64,000 nucleotides of DNA from Viridothelium virens (GCA_010094025.1 ML991779.1:186001-250000); one strand, 5' to 3'; shown: positions 34,163 through 45,984, counted from the stretch's first letter. The notes: generated by a model not told the origin, from the letters alone. Made by a program: numbers and translations.

Positions 34163-35544
34163 ATGGAAACCGTCCTTTCACCCACCAGAAATGCCCTTAA
34201 GGGCATCGCCCTATCGAGTAGTCGTGGGTCACGACTCACAAGACATATCCTCAAAGGGATAGCTCCAGTCCAGTTCGTGATCTGGCTCGAGTTCATCGCG
34301 AAATGCATTGAACTAATTTGAGCAGCGCAACACGCGTGATGAAACCTCAGCCAACGGTGATAGCTCGGCAGAGCTATTATTCTCATGAGGTTGGCAGCAA
34401 GCCAACACGCCTTCCGCACGAGGCACTCCAAAGTGGCCGCGCGTGGAAGAGAGCAGAGGAGGCGAGGCCCAGCTGTCGGTCTGCTTGGGCATCCAAGCAG
34501 AGGGCCTTCCGTTCACGGGCCCAGCTCCAGGTGAAGATGGCTTGTCTCGATTTGGCGACCTTCCTAGAGGCGCCATCTCAGGAGGCTCCAAGCTTCCCGA
34601 CAGCCAAGGCCAAAGCCGACCGTCCTCAGCTCTGGGTGTACCGTGACGGATCGGCTGTCGAGGAAGACGAAGAGGAGGAGGGGGTGGAGGAAGGTGCGAA
34701 CACAGATTCGTACCGTTCGCTCATCGAAAAACTCGCCGATAAACACCCAGATTCCACACTGGATGGCAGGCGATGCTCCCTTGTCGAGCAAATTGAAGCT
34801 CGTCGAGAGGGGGATGTCGAATGGGTGCACCCAACCGGGGAGGCGGACATCAGGGATCTATTTGGGGACATGGCCCTCGTGGTCGACGATCCGACTCCCA
34901 AGGATGTCATCGAAGAGTTGACGCTCAAGCTGGAGGCTGCGTTTGCCGAAAAGAGTTTCGTCCAAACGGTCATGAAACGTGACCGATACTCGAGAGCCAC
35001 AGCAGCCTCCCGTAAGCTCGCTCGCCTTCGTCGTCAGGCCCAACCCAAAGGGGACCTGGTTCGATACGTCCCCGACGAACGCGGGAAGCGGCTTGCCTGG
35101 GAATTGGCCCTTACACGGGCAACGAGCGGGAAGTTTCGGAACCTCCCTCGCGTCCCCAGCATTGAGCCACCGCGAGGGTTCCGCCCATGGTGGTTCGACG
35201 TTCCCGACAAGCGCCTCCGGCGCGTTCCATACGGGCCGGCTCCAATGGAAGAGGTCAAAGAACCCTTCGACTTCGAGAATGCTAGCAGGAAGCGGGGTCG
35301 CAATTGCCTCGAGACGTGGGTGGACTATCTCGAGGAGCTACCGACAGCGAAACGCTGCCACAGAGAGACAATCCCGCCAACGCAGATCCTCAGGGCATGT
35401 CGCACTGCTGCTCCTCTGTTCCGGTCCCGCAGGCACGATCTAGGCCTCCGGGCTTCCACCCGGAGCCTCCGCCGCCCATGCGCTGCTGGCTGCAAGGCAT
35501 GCTCAAGTCGAGCCGCACCCGCAATCGTCTTTACTCCACGCTAA
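34163..35544 (+). CDS. Orphan charged protein, start and end uncertain
   Basis: The clearly coding part is a plus frame from about 34537 (MACLDLATFLEAPSQEAP) to about 35350, with an acidic run (VEEDEEEEGVEEG), helical charged segments (EELTLKLEAAFAEKSFVQ, SRKLARLRRQAQPKGDLV) and a Trp/Pro-rich motif FRPWWFDVPDKRLRRVPYG. The frame stays open from 34339 to the stop at 35544. A separate 52-codon ORF at 34163-34321 (METVLSPTRNALKGIALSSS) sits directly upstream and could be exon 1. The last 70 codons look less natural than the +1 frame ending LYSTLKDPSSV at 35564, so an unrecognised splice may exist. I do not recognise the family. The GC content is higher than in the flanks. Confidence 0.5.
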
Positions 35545-35564
35545 AGGACCCGAGTAGCGTGTAG

Positions 35565-37558
35565 AGAGCATGACGTGGAGATGGGAGAGGACGAAGACCT
35601 GAGCGATGATGAGGGCGACATTGAATGAGATACGGAGCTGCTTCGGTTGCCATTATCCTCATGGTTGTTGTTGCTGTCCCTACTGCCATTGTTGTTCTTC
35701 CACTTAAGATCGGACTTCAACATACGTGCTTACTCTTGGCTTTCATGCAAGGCTCGCAAGATTTGTTCTTGACACTTGTCTGCAAAAGCTTTCACTGGCT
35801 GTTGTTGACGCGGAACATGACTTTCGAGGACGGAATCAATGGGAAAAGTGGATTTTTATCAAGCTTTAGCTCCATGTCTTCAGTTTATCCTTGATTCTGA
35901 TTAGTGGATGTACCGAAAGAGAGGGAAGGAGGTGGTTTTCCTCCCACCCTCCGACACGCGTGTGACAGAAAAATGGAGACACGGCCCGACCGAGATACAC
36001 ATCGATAGAAGTACGCATGAAAAGAGTCTCCGTTTTTCTGTCACCTGCGTGCCCCTCTCATTCTTTTCTGCGCTGGGATGGAAATTGTTTTGGGCGTCTC
36101 CATTAGAGAGGAGAAAATATTGATACACCATCTTAGTACGCCCAAAATCAACGGCAGAAATCCAAGTACTCTCTCGAATGAGAACTGAGAGCCATTGCCG
36201 GACGACTAAAAGAGTCGAATCCCGAGCAAATCATACAGGCTTCACTTACATGGATCCCTTCATGGTCATCCTGAACGGGTGAAAACGCCTAACCAGACTT
36301 CGACTACTGCCCGAAAAGAGAACAATCGGGAACCGCCGTGACATTGATCAGGAGGCGGGCGGGCAAAGTTTGTGAAGTTAATTACATAGCTAGAAAGTCA
36401 TTAAATTAAAGTAGTGTTCAAAATTGAAAACGATTTGACGTTAAATCCACGCCCCCAGCCGAAGTTCACCCGCTTCACAAGTTTCAAGAAACAAGCTCCC
36501 CAGCTATTTTGATCTCCAGAGGGATGACTGGTACTGCTTTAACTATGGTGTTTATACTACAGGAAGAGTATAAACCTCAAGGTGAATGCTGTTGAGTGGT
36601 TGTCATCCACTACCTGATGTTAAGAAGCTAGGCTTGGCGATGTAGTAGTATAGCAAATGAGCATTGCAATGACCTTCCATAAGGTACCCATCTCTCTTGT
36701 ATTAGTTCAAGAATAATGACTCCACCAGCTCATATTTGCCCAGGTTGCGAGGATTTGCATGTTGTTGAAACGACATACTGTTCCACATCAGAACAAAGTC
36801 TCGTGAAGGGGAATATATGTATCGCGCTGCAAGACTATAGGGGTCATCAGCGGCTCAGACAGAAGTAGCGCCTCAAGAGCACAGTGAGAAACCTCAAGAC
36901 CAACTTAAAGTTCGTACACGAAGAGGGAGTCCAGATATCCGGTCTCAGAGGAAAGTGTAGAAAAAGTACCTTTGTTGATTGAACACAAGAACGCCAACGG
37001 CCCCAGCCAATTATCATATTTCTTCAAATTGACCAAGACTGAGACACGGGCCATTTGGGTATCGAGGTACAGGAAAATCTGCGGCGCCCATACTTTCGTT
37101 CTAAAAATTTTATGTAGGCATCGAGATCAACAAAAAGAACAGGAGGGCGATGTTTTATCGGTGAACATCAAATAAAAGTCTGTAAGATATGTACCCCTTA
37201 AGGAGCGTTAGCATAAGCAAGTACCGCGGTTAGCTAACTATATAGCTAACGACAACACGACGACTAAAGTCAGTGGTGAGAGGGGAAAGGGGAAAAAAAA
37301 GCAGTGCTTTAGGATCCTTTAGGAAAATAAATCATCGCTCGCTAAGGTATTTCCCGTCATATATAGGCCTAGGGGACCAGGAGGGCATTGAGGTTCGTGA
37401 AGCAAGAGCACATAGGGTTTTCTGTCTCATCGTCCATCGCATCCCACCTTCCACCCCTTGTATTTTCAACCGCTGGAAAGCACATGTTCCTTCCTGCCCG
37501 CAAATGCTTCACGCCGGCAAGTATCCCACCCTGTATCCCTGTATTCCCCATCCCGCGC
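35565..37558. other. Gene-poor 2-kb region with a hairpin
   Basis: The distal part (36380-37380) is AT-rich, with many stops in all frames. No gene is supported. The hairpin at 35955-36051 is listed separately. The part next to 37558 is the 3' flank of the 14-3-3 gene. Confidence 0.45.
35955..36051. repeat. Inverted repeat, 26-nt arms, 45-nt loop
   Basis: Arm 1 (35955-35980) and the reverse complement of arm 2 (36026-36051) match at 23 of 26 positions. The core GTGACAGAAAAA is identical, and after one mismatch GGAGAC is identical again. The element could be a very small MITE-like unit, a transcribed hairpin or a 3'-end structure. No clear target-site duplication flanks it. Confidence 0.75.
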
Positions 37559-38981
37559 CTAAGCCTGAGCCGTGGCTTCACCTGTCGTCGCAGCGGCACC
37601 CTCTGTCTTCTCGGCCGACGTTGTAGTAGCAGCAGCACCTTTCTCGCCGTCGGCCTTGCTACTATCGGCAGTACCCGTAGCAGCACCAGTGGCACCACTT
37701 CCCTCGCCAGCCTCGCCAGATTCGGAGGAGGTCCAGAGGGTGAGATTGTCGCGCAGGAGCTGCATGATGAGGGTGGAGTCGCGGTAGGAGTCTTCGGAGA
37801 GGGAGTCGAGCTCGGCGATGGCCTCGTCGAAGCAGTTCTTGGCGAGGTGGCATGCACGATCCGGCGAGTTGAGGATCTCGTAGTAGAAGACGGAAAAATT
37901 GAGGGCAAGCCCGAGGCGGATCGGGTGCGTGGGCGTGAGCTCGGTTTGAGCGACTTCGGTAGCGGCCTGATCGCAGGAAAGGCGAAGTCAGTGGGCAGCA
38001 ATTAAAGAGCAAATTTTATAACGTATCTCTCTGTAATGGCAGCAGGGGTGAGTCATCGCACGTACCTTGTACGAGTCGTGAGCAGCAGTGGCGGATTCCT
38101 TGCGCTTATCTCCAGAGGCAAACTCGGCAAGGTAACGGTGATAGTCTCCCTTCCTATGTCTAGGGGTTAGCGAAAATTCGGCCGGCCCATGTCCGGAACA
38201 TTTGTAGCCCTTGGCGACAAGCACACGCACATTTTGTGGTAGAAGACTTTCGACTCTCCCGACTCAGCCTTAGGAATCAAGCTCTTGTCAAGGACGCTAA
38301 GAACATCCCAGCAGGTGTCCGCAAGCTCCAACTCAATTTTCTGACGATAGTCGCGAATGGTAGTCACATGCTTATCACTGCCCTTGGACTCTTCTTTTTG
38401 CTCGATGGAGGAGATTATGCGCCATGATGCACGACGGGTGCCAACAACGTTCTTGTAGGCGACAGAGAGCAAATTTCGCTCATCGACAGTCAATTCACCT
38501 CCGATCTGTTCACTCAGTCATTGGCGAATGGAAGAGCAAAGACGTTCGACAGAGCTTCGTCCAGATCGTGAGTACAGGATAAGTTAGGAAGGCGTACCTC
38601 TGCGACATCCTATAGCACAGGTTAGCTTGGCACAAATCTCTGGTCGAACTTTCTATTGCCCACCTTCATGTACGTGACCATCTCTGTAAGGAAGGTTTTC
38701 AGCCATCTGCTATACACGATCGTGGTCAACTGTGATACGTACCATCGTAACGCTCGGCCTGCTCGCTCAGCCTTGCGAGGAAGGTCTTGCTGTAAGGAAT
38801 TAGCATCGGGCTGACGGGTAGGTTCGAGCTGTGAAGTCGATACCTTTCGCGCTTTGCGGACAGGCCAAGTTAGCTTATACTCCAAATCCAAAATGCGGCA
38901 GAGGAATTGGAAGATCCACGACAATAGCTACTCCCCATAGAAGAGGCAGGAGGGGTGTTCTTGACTCACCTCGCTAGTCAT
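37559..38981 (-). CDS. 14-3-3 protein
   Basis: Eight exons on the minus strand: 38970-38981, 38844-38851, 38743-38789, 38664-38683, 38598-38609, 38231-38505, 38066-38153 and 37559-37966; 289 residues. The joined N-terminus [20 protein letters not shown] and YDEMVTYMKDVA match fungal 14-3-3. [20 protein letters not shown], the phosphopeptide-groove block [14 protein letters not shown] and [15 protein letters not shown] are invariant-type motifs. The protein is a dimeric phosphoserine adaptor, like yeast Bmh1/2 and Aspergillus ArtA. The C-terminal tail of about 40 residues after LWTS is a low-complexity A/T/G/E-rich extension, longer than in most relatives. Exons of 12, 8, 47, 20 and 12 nt begin the gene; each is supported by frame and by conserved residues across the junctions. 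Confidence 0.93.
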
Positions 38982-39784
38982 TTTCGATGCGAATGCTGGA
39001 AGTGAACGAAGTGGTGTAAGTGGCTGTGGGGGTTTTCAGAGAAAATGGCGCGAATCTGAAGAATGGTTGAGGTTGCGGTGGGGTTGTAGTAGTAATTGTG
39101 ATGGGAAGGTTTGTTATGTGAGGTATTATTCTCGAGTGCAGTTGCCTGGTAAACTAGGTGGGCAAACACTCCAGGTTCCTATGCGATCGCAATATCCCAA
39201 CAACCCGCTCTAAAGGCAGCTGTAACCGTGTTACTCCGCGAAATAATGAGGCAGTCGAGATACTCGGATCAATAACACCTCATTCGCTCCCTCAATCATT
39301 CGCTGAGCTATGAGATCTTTGAGGATTTCCACGTGCGACTGGCTTCTACTTTATTCTACGGCCGAGAGCGAGCCCTTCACGCCCACATTTGCATTTTAGA
39401 TTAAAGTGCCACGCATTGTGGCGCTTATCAAGAAATTTCCGGTCTCCTGAAACAGCCTCGAGCGCTTGGACAGCGATTGATGGCTGTGCCTTTCCACACC
39501 AGCGCGGGAAGAGTCTTGAAACGACTCTGGCTTTGAAACGAGCCACAGATCCATCCATCCATCTTCGTCATCTCCATTTGCTGCACAGAGTATTGACATT
39601 GCGACGTGGTTACGTGCAGCCTCAGCTCATCTGCAATTGACCCTCAGCATGTGCTTGTCTGACTTCAGGACGGTGCAGAGGTTTTTGATTGGCGACGGTT
39701 TGGCCCAGGCATCTCCAAACGTACAATTCTTACAATTCTTTCTGGTCTATACTAGCTGGACGGAGTCCTAGTCCTCAATCGCTT
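38982..39784. promoter_or_regulatory. 14-3-3 promoter and MetRS 3' flank
   Basis: These 803 bp lie between the 14-3-3 ATG and the MetRS stop, both on the minus strand. Sequence near 39000-39130 is purine/pyrimidine biased and probably 5' UTR of the 14-3-3 mRNA. No gene is seen in the rest. Confidence 0.4.
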
Positions 39785-41768
39785 TCAGAAGTCGCTCTGC
39801 AAAGGTCCGAAGAGCACGCCTTCCACACCTCGTCCGACTTCCACTTTGCTTGTCCCGTAGCTGTCATCTACTTTCTCCACCCAATCGAACGTCCTTCTTT
39901 CTTGATCCACGCCCAAGGTATCTAGTAACTGTGCCGCTTTGTTCGGCATGAAAGGCTGCAGAAGTATCCCCACTTTCCTCAACGTCTCCGCAGTAAGATA
40001 TACAGTCGTCGCCAGTTCCGGCGAAGGCTCTTCCCTGGAGTCCGAAGCCTTATACGGTTTCGCAACCAGCTTCCACGGTTGCATCTCCGATATGTATCTG
40101 TTCGTTTCGTAGACCAGATTCATGATTGCCCTGAGTCCAGCTCGAATATCTAGTTCTTTCTCCATGCTTTGCTGTACGACTCTCGGCAGGCCATCGAGGA
40201 ATTCCTTCTGCAGCTTATGCTCATTTCTTGTATGGAGAGGCATCGACCCACTCGTGCACTGCTCAACAATGAGCCGTAAATTCCATCCTTTTCCCCTGAC
40301 AACCCGACTTGCTAGATTTCCAAGTCCTCCCTGAAGTGCTTTTCTATATTTTTCAATAATGTGATAATTGCTGTAATCAGCATCTTGGGCAAGACCACCG
40401 TCGTAAGCCAGATAGAAGCGCATCACATCGACACCAAAGCGATCAAGCGCGAAGAACGGGTCCACCACATTGCCGGTGGATTTGGACATCTTCTTGTTGC
40501 CGAGTGTCCAATGCGCGTGCGCAACAATATTTTTGGGTAAGGAGATGCCGAGCGCCATGAGTAGGGCAGGCCAGTAGATGCAGTGGAAACGCGTTATGTC
40601 CTTGCCAATGATATGCACATCGGCTGGCCAACCTTGCTCTGAGTCCTTGCCCGGGGCCCACGGGAAACCTGCCTTGGTGATGTAATTGGTAAGAGCGTCC
40701 AACCAGACATATATTGTTTGAGTGTCATCATTTGGTACCGGGATCCCCCATGCCAGCCTTTCAGCGGGTCGGGATATGGAAAGGTCTTGCAGGCCCTCGG
40801 TGACAGCCTTTACCACTTGCTCCATCCGAGTCTGAGGCACTATCCATTGCGGATTCTCTCGGTAGAATTCAAGCAGAGGCTCTCGAAATTCGGAAAGCTT
40901 GAAGTGATAGTTGTACTCAGATTGCCAATTGACTTCCGTTCCTGTTTCCATTGAGACCATAATTTTCCTTCCCGTAGGTGGATCCACAATGAGGTGTACA
41001 GCCGATTGAGGGTAAAATGTCTCATCGCTGATAGAGTACCATCCTTCATGTTTACCTGTATATATGTAGCCGCGCTCTTCAAGTCGAGTCTGCCAGTTCT
41101 CAGCCGTTATCATCTTACTCATGCATCCAGAATCTTACCCAAGCAAATTGAACCGCGTCTCGATGGTCCTGGTCTGTTGTTCGCACGAAGTGATCATTGG
41201 TTAACTCTAACCGAGAGGCCAAGTCCTACGCAAATGTGAGGATGCGTTCGACTCTGCACTGGAAAAGACTGACTTTGAAAGTGTCGGCGCCCTTATCACA
41301 GAAAGGTTTGGGATCGCTGCTAGCTTTTGCGGCGGCTTGTTGGATCTACTTGGGACTGTTCAGTAAAACGCTTCTCACAATGTTTCGATCTAGCTTCTGA
41401 CCTTCATGCCATGCTCATCTGTCCCAGTACAGAGCAAGGCCTGCTTGCCCCTTAGAATCCACCATCGCTTGAAGATGTCGGCAAGAACCATTGAGTACAT
41501 GTGGCCGACATGAGGATCTAGGTAGATTAGCCTCACCAATATGAGTAATATGAGCCAGCAAACCACTTCACATACTAGCATTAACGTAAAAGATTGGAGT
41601 TGTAATGTATTTAGGTTTTTCTACTGGTGCTGTTGAAGCTGCTGCGTAGTTGCGAACAGCGCTGGTCCGAACGCGACAACTGGGACAGACCCATCGTGCA
41701 GTTGAGATCGCTATAAGGTCTCTCGATAATTGCCTCAGGAGGCGCAGGGAGGGTGCTTGTTGTATCAT
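39785..41768 (-). CDS. msm1: Mitochondrial methionyl-tRNA synthetase
   Basis: Five exons on the minus strand: 41576-41768, 41402-41517, 41274-41345, 41139-41225 and 39785-41089; 590 residues. A presequence (MIQQAPSLRLLRQLSRD...) rich in R, S and A precedes KYITTPIFYVNANPHVGHMYS, which carries the HIGH-like signature (PHVGH). TGTDEHGMK, YIYTGKHEGWYSISDE and LPKNIVAHAHWTLGNKKMSK (KMSKS loop) follow. The anticodon-binding domain contains ETNRYISEMQPWKL. The enzyme charges mitochondrial tRNA-Met. The introns are 48-58 nt. The zinc-knuckle of cytosolic enzymes is lacking, as expected for class-Msm1 enzymes. ATGs at 41855 and 41906 are upstream in frame, but 41768 gives the best targeting peptide. 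It is divergent from the Ish1-like gene. Confidence 0.93.
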
Positions 41769-42040
41769 GAAGTCGAGAGAGCTGAGAAGACTTGAGAGCT
41801 CCGTCTTGTATCCCGATCCACCAAAATCAGAGCTGGCCCAAGCTCTTTCCGCCATAACCAAAGAATCTAGGCTACCGCATGAGGACAGCACATGCTTGGT
41901 TCGCAACTTTACCTCTGATGACTCCAGCTTTGTAAATGTATCTTTAAAATTCGGTAATTTGACCGAGAAAAATCACGTTGCTTATCTACTACCACAGATC
42001 TTATTTACCTGAAAGCATTCTCTCAAGAAGCTCCATCAAG

Positions 42041-42502
42041 ATGCCTACCGCTCTAGATCGCGCTATGCAGTCAAAGGTATTCTTTTTACACAGCTTTGAG
42101 TCTTCATTGCACTCATAATATGCCTCAGACTGCCTTTTGGACATTTGCTGGTATTGTCGGCGCAGTCTCAGCATGGTCCATATGGGGCTCCGAGATGTTT
42201 CCGAAGGAGAAGGACCCTAAGGGAGGTATGAGTGTTTCAAAACCATAGTTCTCAATGCCCATGTACTTGAGAGACAGAAAATACTATGGATTTTCGAACA
42301 AGCCTGACGTTATGTACAGACCCTAACGGTTGGACGGATACGGAATTGCGCCGATGGCTTCAAGAAGTAGGTCTCCACATTTTCGGAAGACGAACAGCAG
42401 AATGCTGACCTCCACCAGCGCGGTCTCCTGCCTAATAGCGATTCCCCGAGAGAAGAGCTCTTAGAGCGAGTCAAGGCAAATATGCGGACACCGAGGACAT
42501 AA
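42041..42502 (+). CDS. Small single-pass protein with Ish1-like motif
   Basis: Four exons: 42041-42076, 42129-42225, 42320-42366 and 42419-42502; introns 52, 94 and 52 nt; 87 residues. A membrane helix (TAFWTFAGIVGAVSAWSIWG) is followed by a soluble segment GWTDTELRRWLQERGLLPNS and DSPREELLERVKANM. The latter has the WxxxxLxxWLxxRG...REELLxxV pattern of Ish1/SAP-like (HeH) motifs. Similar small proteins occur across filamentous ascomycetes; the location (mitochondrion or nuclear envelope) is unknown. All exons have canonical borders and conserved-looking junctions. It shares a 272-bp divergent promoter with the MetRS gene. Confidence 0.7.
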
Positions 42503-42815
42503 GTGACACGGAAAAGAAAGCTCTGAATTCTTCGTCACCCCCTATTCAGATACCCTAATTACCCCAGGCAATTCATGAATACTTAGATATCGAATAAAGT
42601 CGTGCAGAAGACCCTCAAATTCAGAGTGTGAATGATTTTTGGTTCAGCATGAACAATCGCCTTACTGGACTTTCTGGAAATATCACGACCAATCCTCCAG
42701 GTTATCACCGAGTATCTATGAAGGGAAATGTCCTCTTAAACGCTGGGTTCATCCACCTTTGCACCATGAAAACTCCTGATTCAACCATACAGTCATGGCC
42801 ATATCTAATACATGT
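42503..42815. other. Convergent intergenic region
   Basis: These 313 bp separate the stop of the Ish1-like gene from that of the small minus-strand gene. Nothing but 3' UTR is expected or seen. Confidence 0.4.
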
Positions 42816-43086
42816 CTACAAAAACTGCCGTTCCGCAAGCATAGCATCGTATTCAGCCTCGTCCTTCTGCAACTCTCGAATTTCTTGAGTAATATGTTCA
42901 GCCTCCTTCATAGCTTGAGCTTCTTTCTGTTCGATCGAATTCCTGTTCTTGCCGATGGTCGTGATTAGTTAGGGTAGTAAACACATCGTTGTCTCCCCGT
43001 CCATAATATCCACACGGTGTAGTTAGCTCTTGCGTGGAATTCTCATGCTGACGACGTGCACCATGGATCCAGAGGAGACAAAGCAT
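42816..43086 (-). CDS. Small coiled-coil protein, 65 residues (candidate)
   Basis: Two exons on the minus strand, 43016-43086 and 42816-42942, with a 73-nt intron (GTGTGG donor, CCCTAACTAATC branch, AACAG acceptor). The first exon gives a short hydrophobic start (MLCLLWIHGARRQHE). The second gives a charged coiled coil, EAQAMKEAEHITQEIRELQK, ending EYDAMLAERQFL. An in-frame CAG acceptor-like site lies upstream of the ATG with more hydrophobic codons (SSLLSGLLTM), so a further 5' exon that completes a membrane helix is possible. The architecture resembles small mitochondrial assembly factors, but I cannot name it. It starts 62 nt after the Mtr2 stop on the same strand. Confidence 0.45.
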
Positions 43087-43148
43087 CGTAAGAAGTCCTG
43101 ACAGTAAGCTGGAATCCTTCTGTCACGCAGAATGTCAGGCAGCACCTA

Positions 43149-43713
43149 TCAGGTCACGTATCTGAAGTTCTGGGTCTGAATTAACCAACTCTTCTTGTCC
43201 GTCTTCGGCGCCTTTCCTTTGGGAAACTCTTCGTTCGGTACTAGTACAAAAGTCTCGGAGAATCCCCTCATTGGGCCTTTGCTAAGTTCTTGCAATCTTA
43301 CCCAGCCACTGACAGACACTAGCAGGGACATGTTGCGTTCTGCCTCCGCTTTACGGCCAGACTCTAAGGGCTTGAGGTTTGGATTCAGTACATGACAGTC
43401 GATTGATTGCGCTTCGTAATGAGTAAACGGCATTTCCTCGATGAAGAATTTTTGTACGGTCATGCCGTCGTCGAGAGAAGCCCCGTTGAGCACAAGCGAA
43501 GGGTAAATCTTCCCATCTGGTGATTCGGATTTTGGAAGGTAAAATGATGCTATTGTTGCCCTTGAACTCCGCAATGCCAGGTAATACGATTCGGCGAAGC
43601 TCTCGGCAGCTTTACTAATCAGCAAATTCCCCATACACCCTCAAATGTAAATTCACAGATGACCCACCTTCAGTGGAGATCTTTGTGCGGATGTCCGCTG
43701 GAACGTTGCTCAT
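43149..43713 (-). CDS. mtr2: mRNA export factor Mtr2 (NTF2-like)
   Basis: Two exons on the minus strand, 43668-43713 and 43149-43609, with a 58-nt intron; 168 residues. MSNVPADIRTKISTE joins to AAESFAESYYLALRSSRATI, then SLVLNGASLDDG, FFIEEMPFTHYEAQSIDCHV (NTF2-like sheet) and VSVSGWVRLQELSKGPMRGF ending QNFRYVT. These blocks match fungal Mtr2. Mtr2 dimerises with Mex67 through its NTF2 fold and carries mRNA through nuclear pores. The first exon is only 46 nt. The AGTAAAG acceptor is chosen because it alone restores the conserved EAAESFAESYY junction. Homologues are usually 165-185 residues long. Confidence 0.88.
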
Positions 43714-44084
43714 ATCGACAGAAGGCTGGCGGCGCGTATTTGTGGAATCATTCACCGCCCCAAGCAAGCTTGAGCGCTGTTGCAGACGCGTAGGTGTCTC
43801 GCCGTATCGTGCTGGGTACTGTATAAGAATGGATGTTATCGGTTTGTTACTCACCTTCTGGCCCGGTGTCGGAGGTCTGTGCGGTAGAATCCCTTCGACC
43901 ACTCTTAAAGTCCGCAAATGTGTAATAGCGAAACCCTAACGGAACCCCAACTTCGAGATTCAATCCGATGCGTGGAATCGAGATCAGTTTTGCATTCTAA
44001 TTGACTCTCTACAGAGCTTCTGACCTGACTCACTCCGGACTGTACATCACCGTTGCTTGACATCATGCAAGTGGGTACGGTAAA

Positions 44085-45591
44085 TTACAGTGAAGCCTTT
44101 CCAATGCGCTTGTAAACCTCAGTCTCCAGCTCAACAAAACAATCGTTCACTACGGGATCTCCAGCCGGGAATATTTGGGTAAATATGGCTCCTCCAATAC
44201 CCGTCTTCATATCGACCCACCATAAAGGATTCGACAATCCACCCCATTTAGCAGAACCTGCGGCCCTTCTTCCCGGCACTGGTGTTAGACTCACTAATCC
44301 ACCGAGACCATGGTCGACTTCGGTATCAGGCTGAAGGTCGGCCGCCATGACCCAGCGGAACTTTTCTTGGGCCATGTACGTAAGGTCTTTACGGTTCGAC
44401 ACTGTGCCTGTGAAAAGCTTGTCTAAGGTCTCTCTCTGAAGTAGCGGCTCTCCTCCACTGACCAGCGCTCTAAGAAAGAAACCGAAATCTTCGCACGTAC
44501 TATAGATTCCCCCACCACCTAGACAGTCCGTGTTTGGGCGTGTCGTGAACATGGTCTCATGGCCTTTCACTAACTTGCCTTTAGGTCCCTCGGGCTTGAA
44601 GGCCAGCTCCATCTGTGGGGGAAGTCTATCGAGTCGTGAATCTGGAAAGAATGTGGTGTTCTTCATCCCCACTCTCTGGCAAATATTTGCCTGCATATAC
44701 TCATCTAGAGTCTGCCCAGTAACGATTTCAAGCTTTATTCGTCAGTGAGCTCATGCGAAACCAGCATGATGCTATTCTATGCTTACCACACGGCCGGCCC
44801 AATCTATTCCAGGACTATATGCCCAAGAGGTTCCGGGCTCGAAGATGAGAGGAGTATTGTATTTTTCCTGCAAAGAAAGCGTCAGCATGTTCATCATCCA
44901 AATGAACACATTATTCATTCTCAGAGGGTTAAAATGACGAACAATAGAGTTGTGCATTCCAACCGGTTCTTCAATGTACGCTAAGTACTCTGATAAAGCT
45001 TCGCTCATGAAATGGTAAGCGAAGCCAGAAGAATGGGACAGTAAGAGCCTATTGCATCAGTCAGCGATTATCGTATCCACACATCTAAAACGAGTTTCTA
45101 TCTCACCGGAGGGTGATCGGCTTCGTTGATTTCTTCAGTAAAGGTTTCCGAGGATTCTTAAAAGTCAAGACATTTTTCGCTACGTTAAACTCCTTTCCAG
45201 TCGCGCTCTCGTCTCCTTCAAATCCAACAAGGATTTCCTTGTCCGCCAGTTGAGGTACAATTTTCCTGCAGTCGTCATCAAGACCAATGAGACCCTTTTC
45301 GACAATTTGCAAGACAGCTACAGAGGAGATGATCTTGCTTTGTGATGCCAGGTAACAAAGATCATCGACCTTCGTCGGAATGCCAGAAGACCTGTCTATT
45401 GTTCGGTTTCCTTGAGCGCCCGAGTATATGCATTTTCCTGTATCCTTTCAGGTCAATGTCTCTCTGAACATGCGATGGTCCAGCCCAGAGCCTGCCATAC
45501 CTGTCCTGTCATATGCAACAAAGCTGGCTCCGTGAATATAATTGTCTTCTGGATTTGTCCATTTCTTCAAAATCGTATCAAACTCGGCCAT
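44085..45591 (-). CDS. Class C beta-lactamase-like serine esterase/transesterase (LovD-like)
   Basis: Five exons on the minus strand: 45501-45591, 45107-45437, 44910-45048, 44787-44867 and 44085-44732; 429 residues. The catalytic SxxK motif is Ser62-Gln-Ser-Lys65 in YLASQSKIISSVAVLQIVEK. The second (Tyr) motif is in EPGTSWAYSPGIDWAG. The C-terminal block is SAKWGGLSNPLWWVDMKTGI. Relatives include fungal LovD-type acyltransferases, EstB-like esterases and beta-lactamase-fold hydrolases. There is no signal peptide, so the enzyme is probably cytosolic. The intron after the third exon is uncertain: it could be 42 nt (44868-44909, weak GTGTTC donor) or 96 nt (44868-44963, GTTGGA donor). Both keep the frame, the longer giving 411 residues. 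No metabolite cluster is adjacent. Confidence 0.85.
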
Positions 45592-45984
45592 TTTTGAGTA
45601 TCAACAAGATATGTTCAATAGATGCGACAAGATTGAATTGATGTCTCGAATGTCTGCATATAATTTGGACCATATAAGAGATGTCCTTGCTAATCGGTCG
45701 TATCCTGAATGCTTAACAATCAACTGCGTCAGTGCATGGATGTATGTTGGCGTTGGTATAGAGCAAGCCGTCCTATTTTTCGTACAGCTGATCTGATTGG
45801 ATCAAGCCCCGAGAATGTGCTGCTCACCCCCGTTCATCTAATTTTCCCCCACTTCCTTACATGCACATGCCTACTATGGTTCCACGGCCCGAAATTTTAG
45901 CGAGCCGCAACTCCCACCACCAATTTTGCTCCCGAAACTCAGTTTTCCCACGAGATAGGTCAACAGTCAACCCTCACTTTCACA
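45592..45984. promoter_or_regulatory. Divergent promoter, esterase / eL38
   Basis: These 393 bp lie between divergent ATGs. The stretch before eL38 has a pyrimidine-rich leader, as is usual for ribosomal protein genes. No other feature is seen. Confidence 0.4.
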
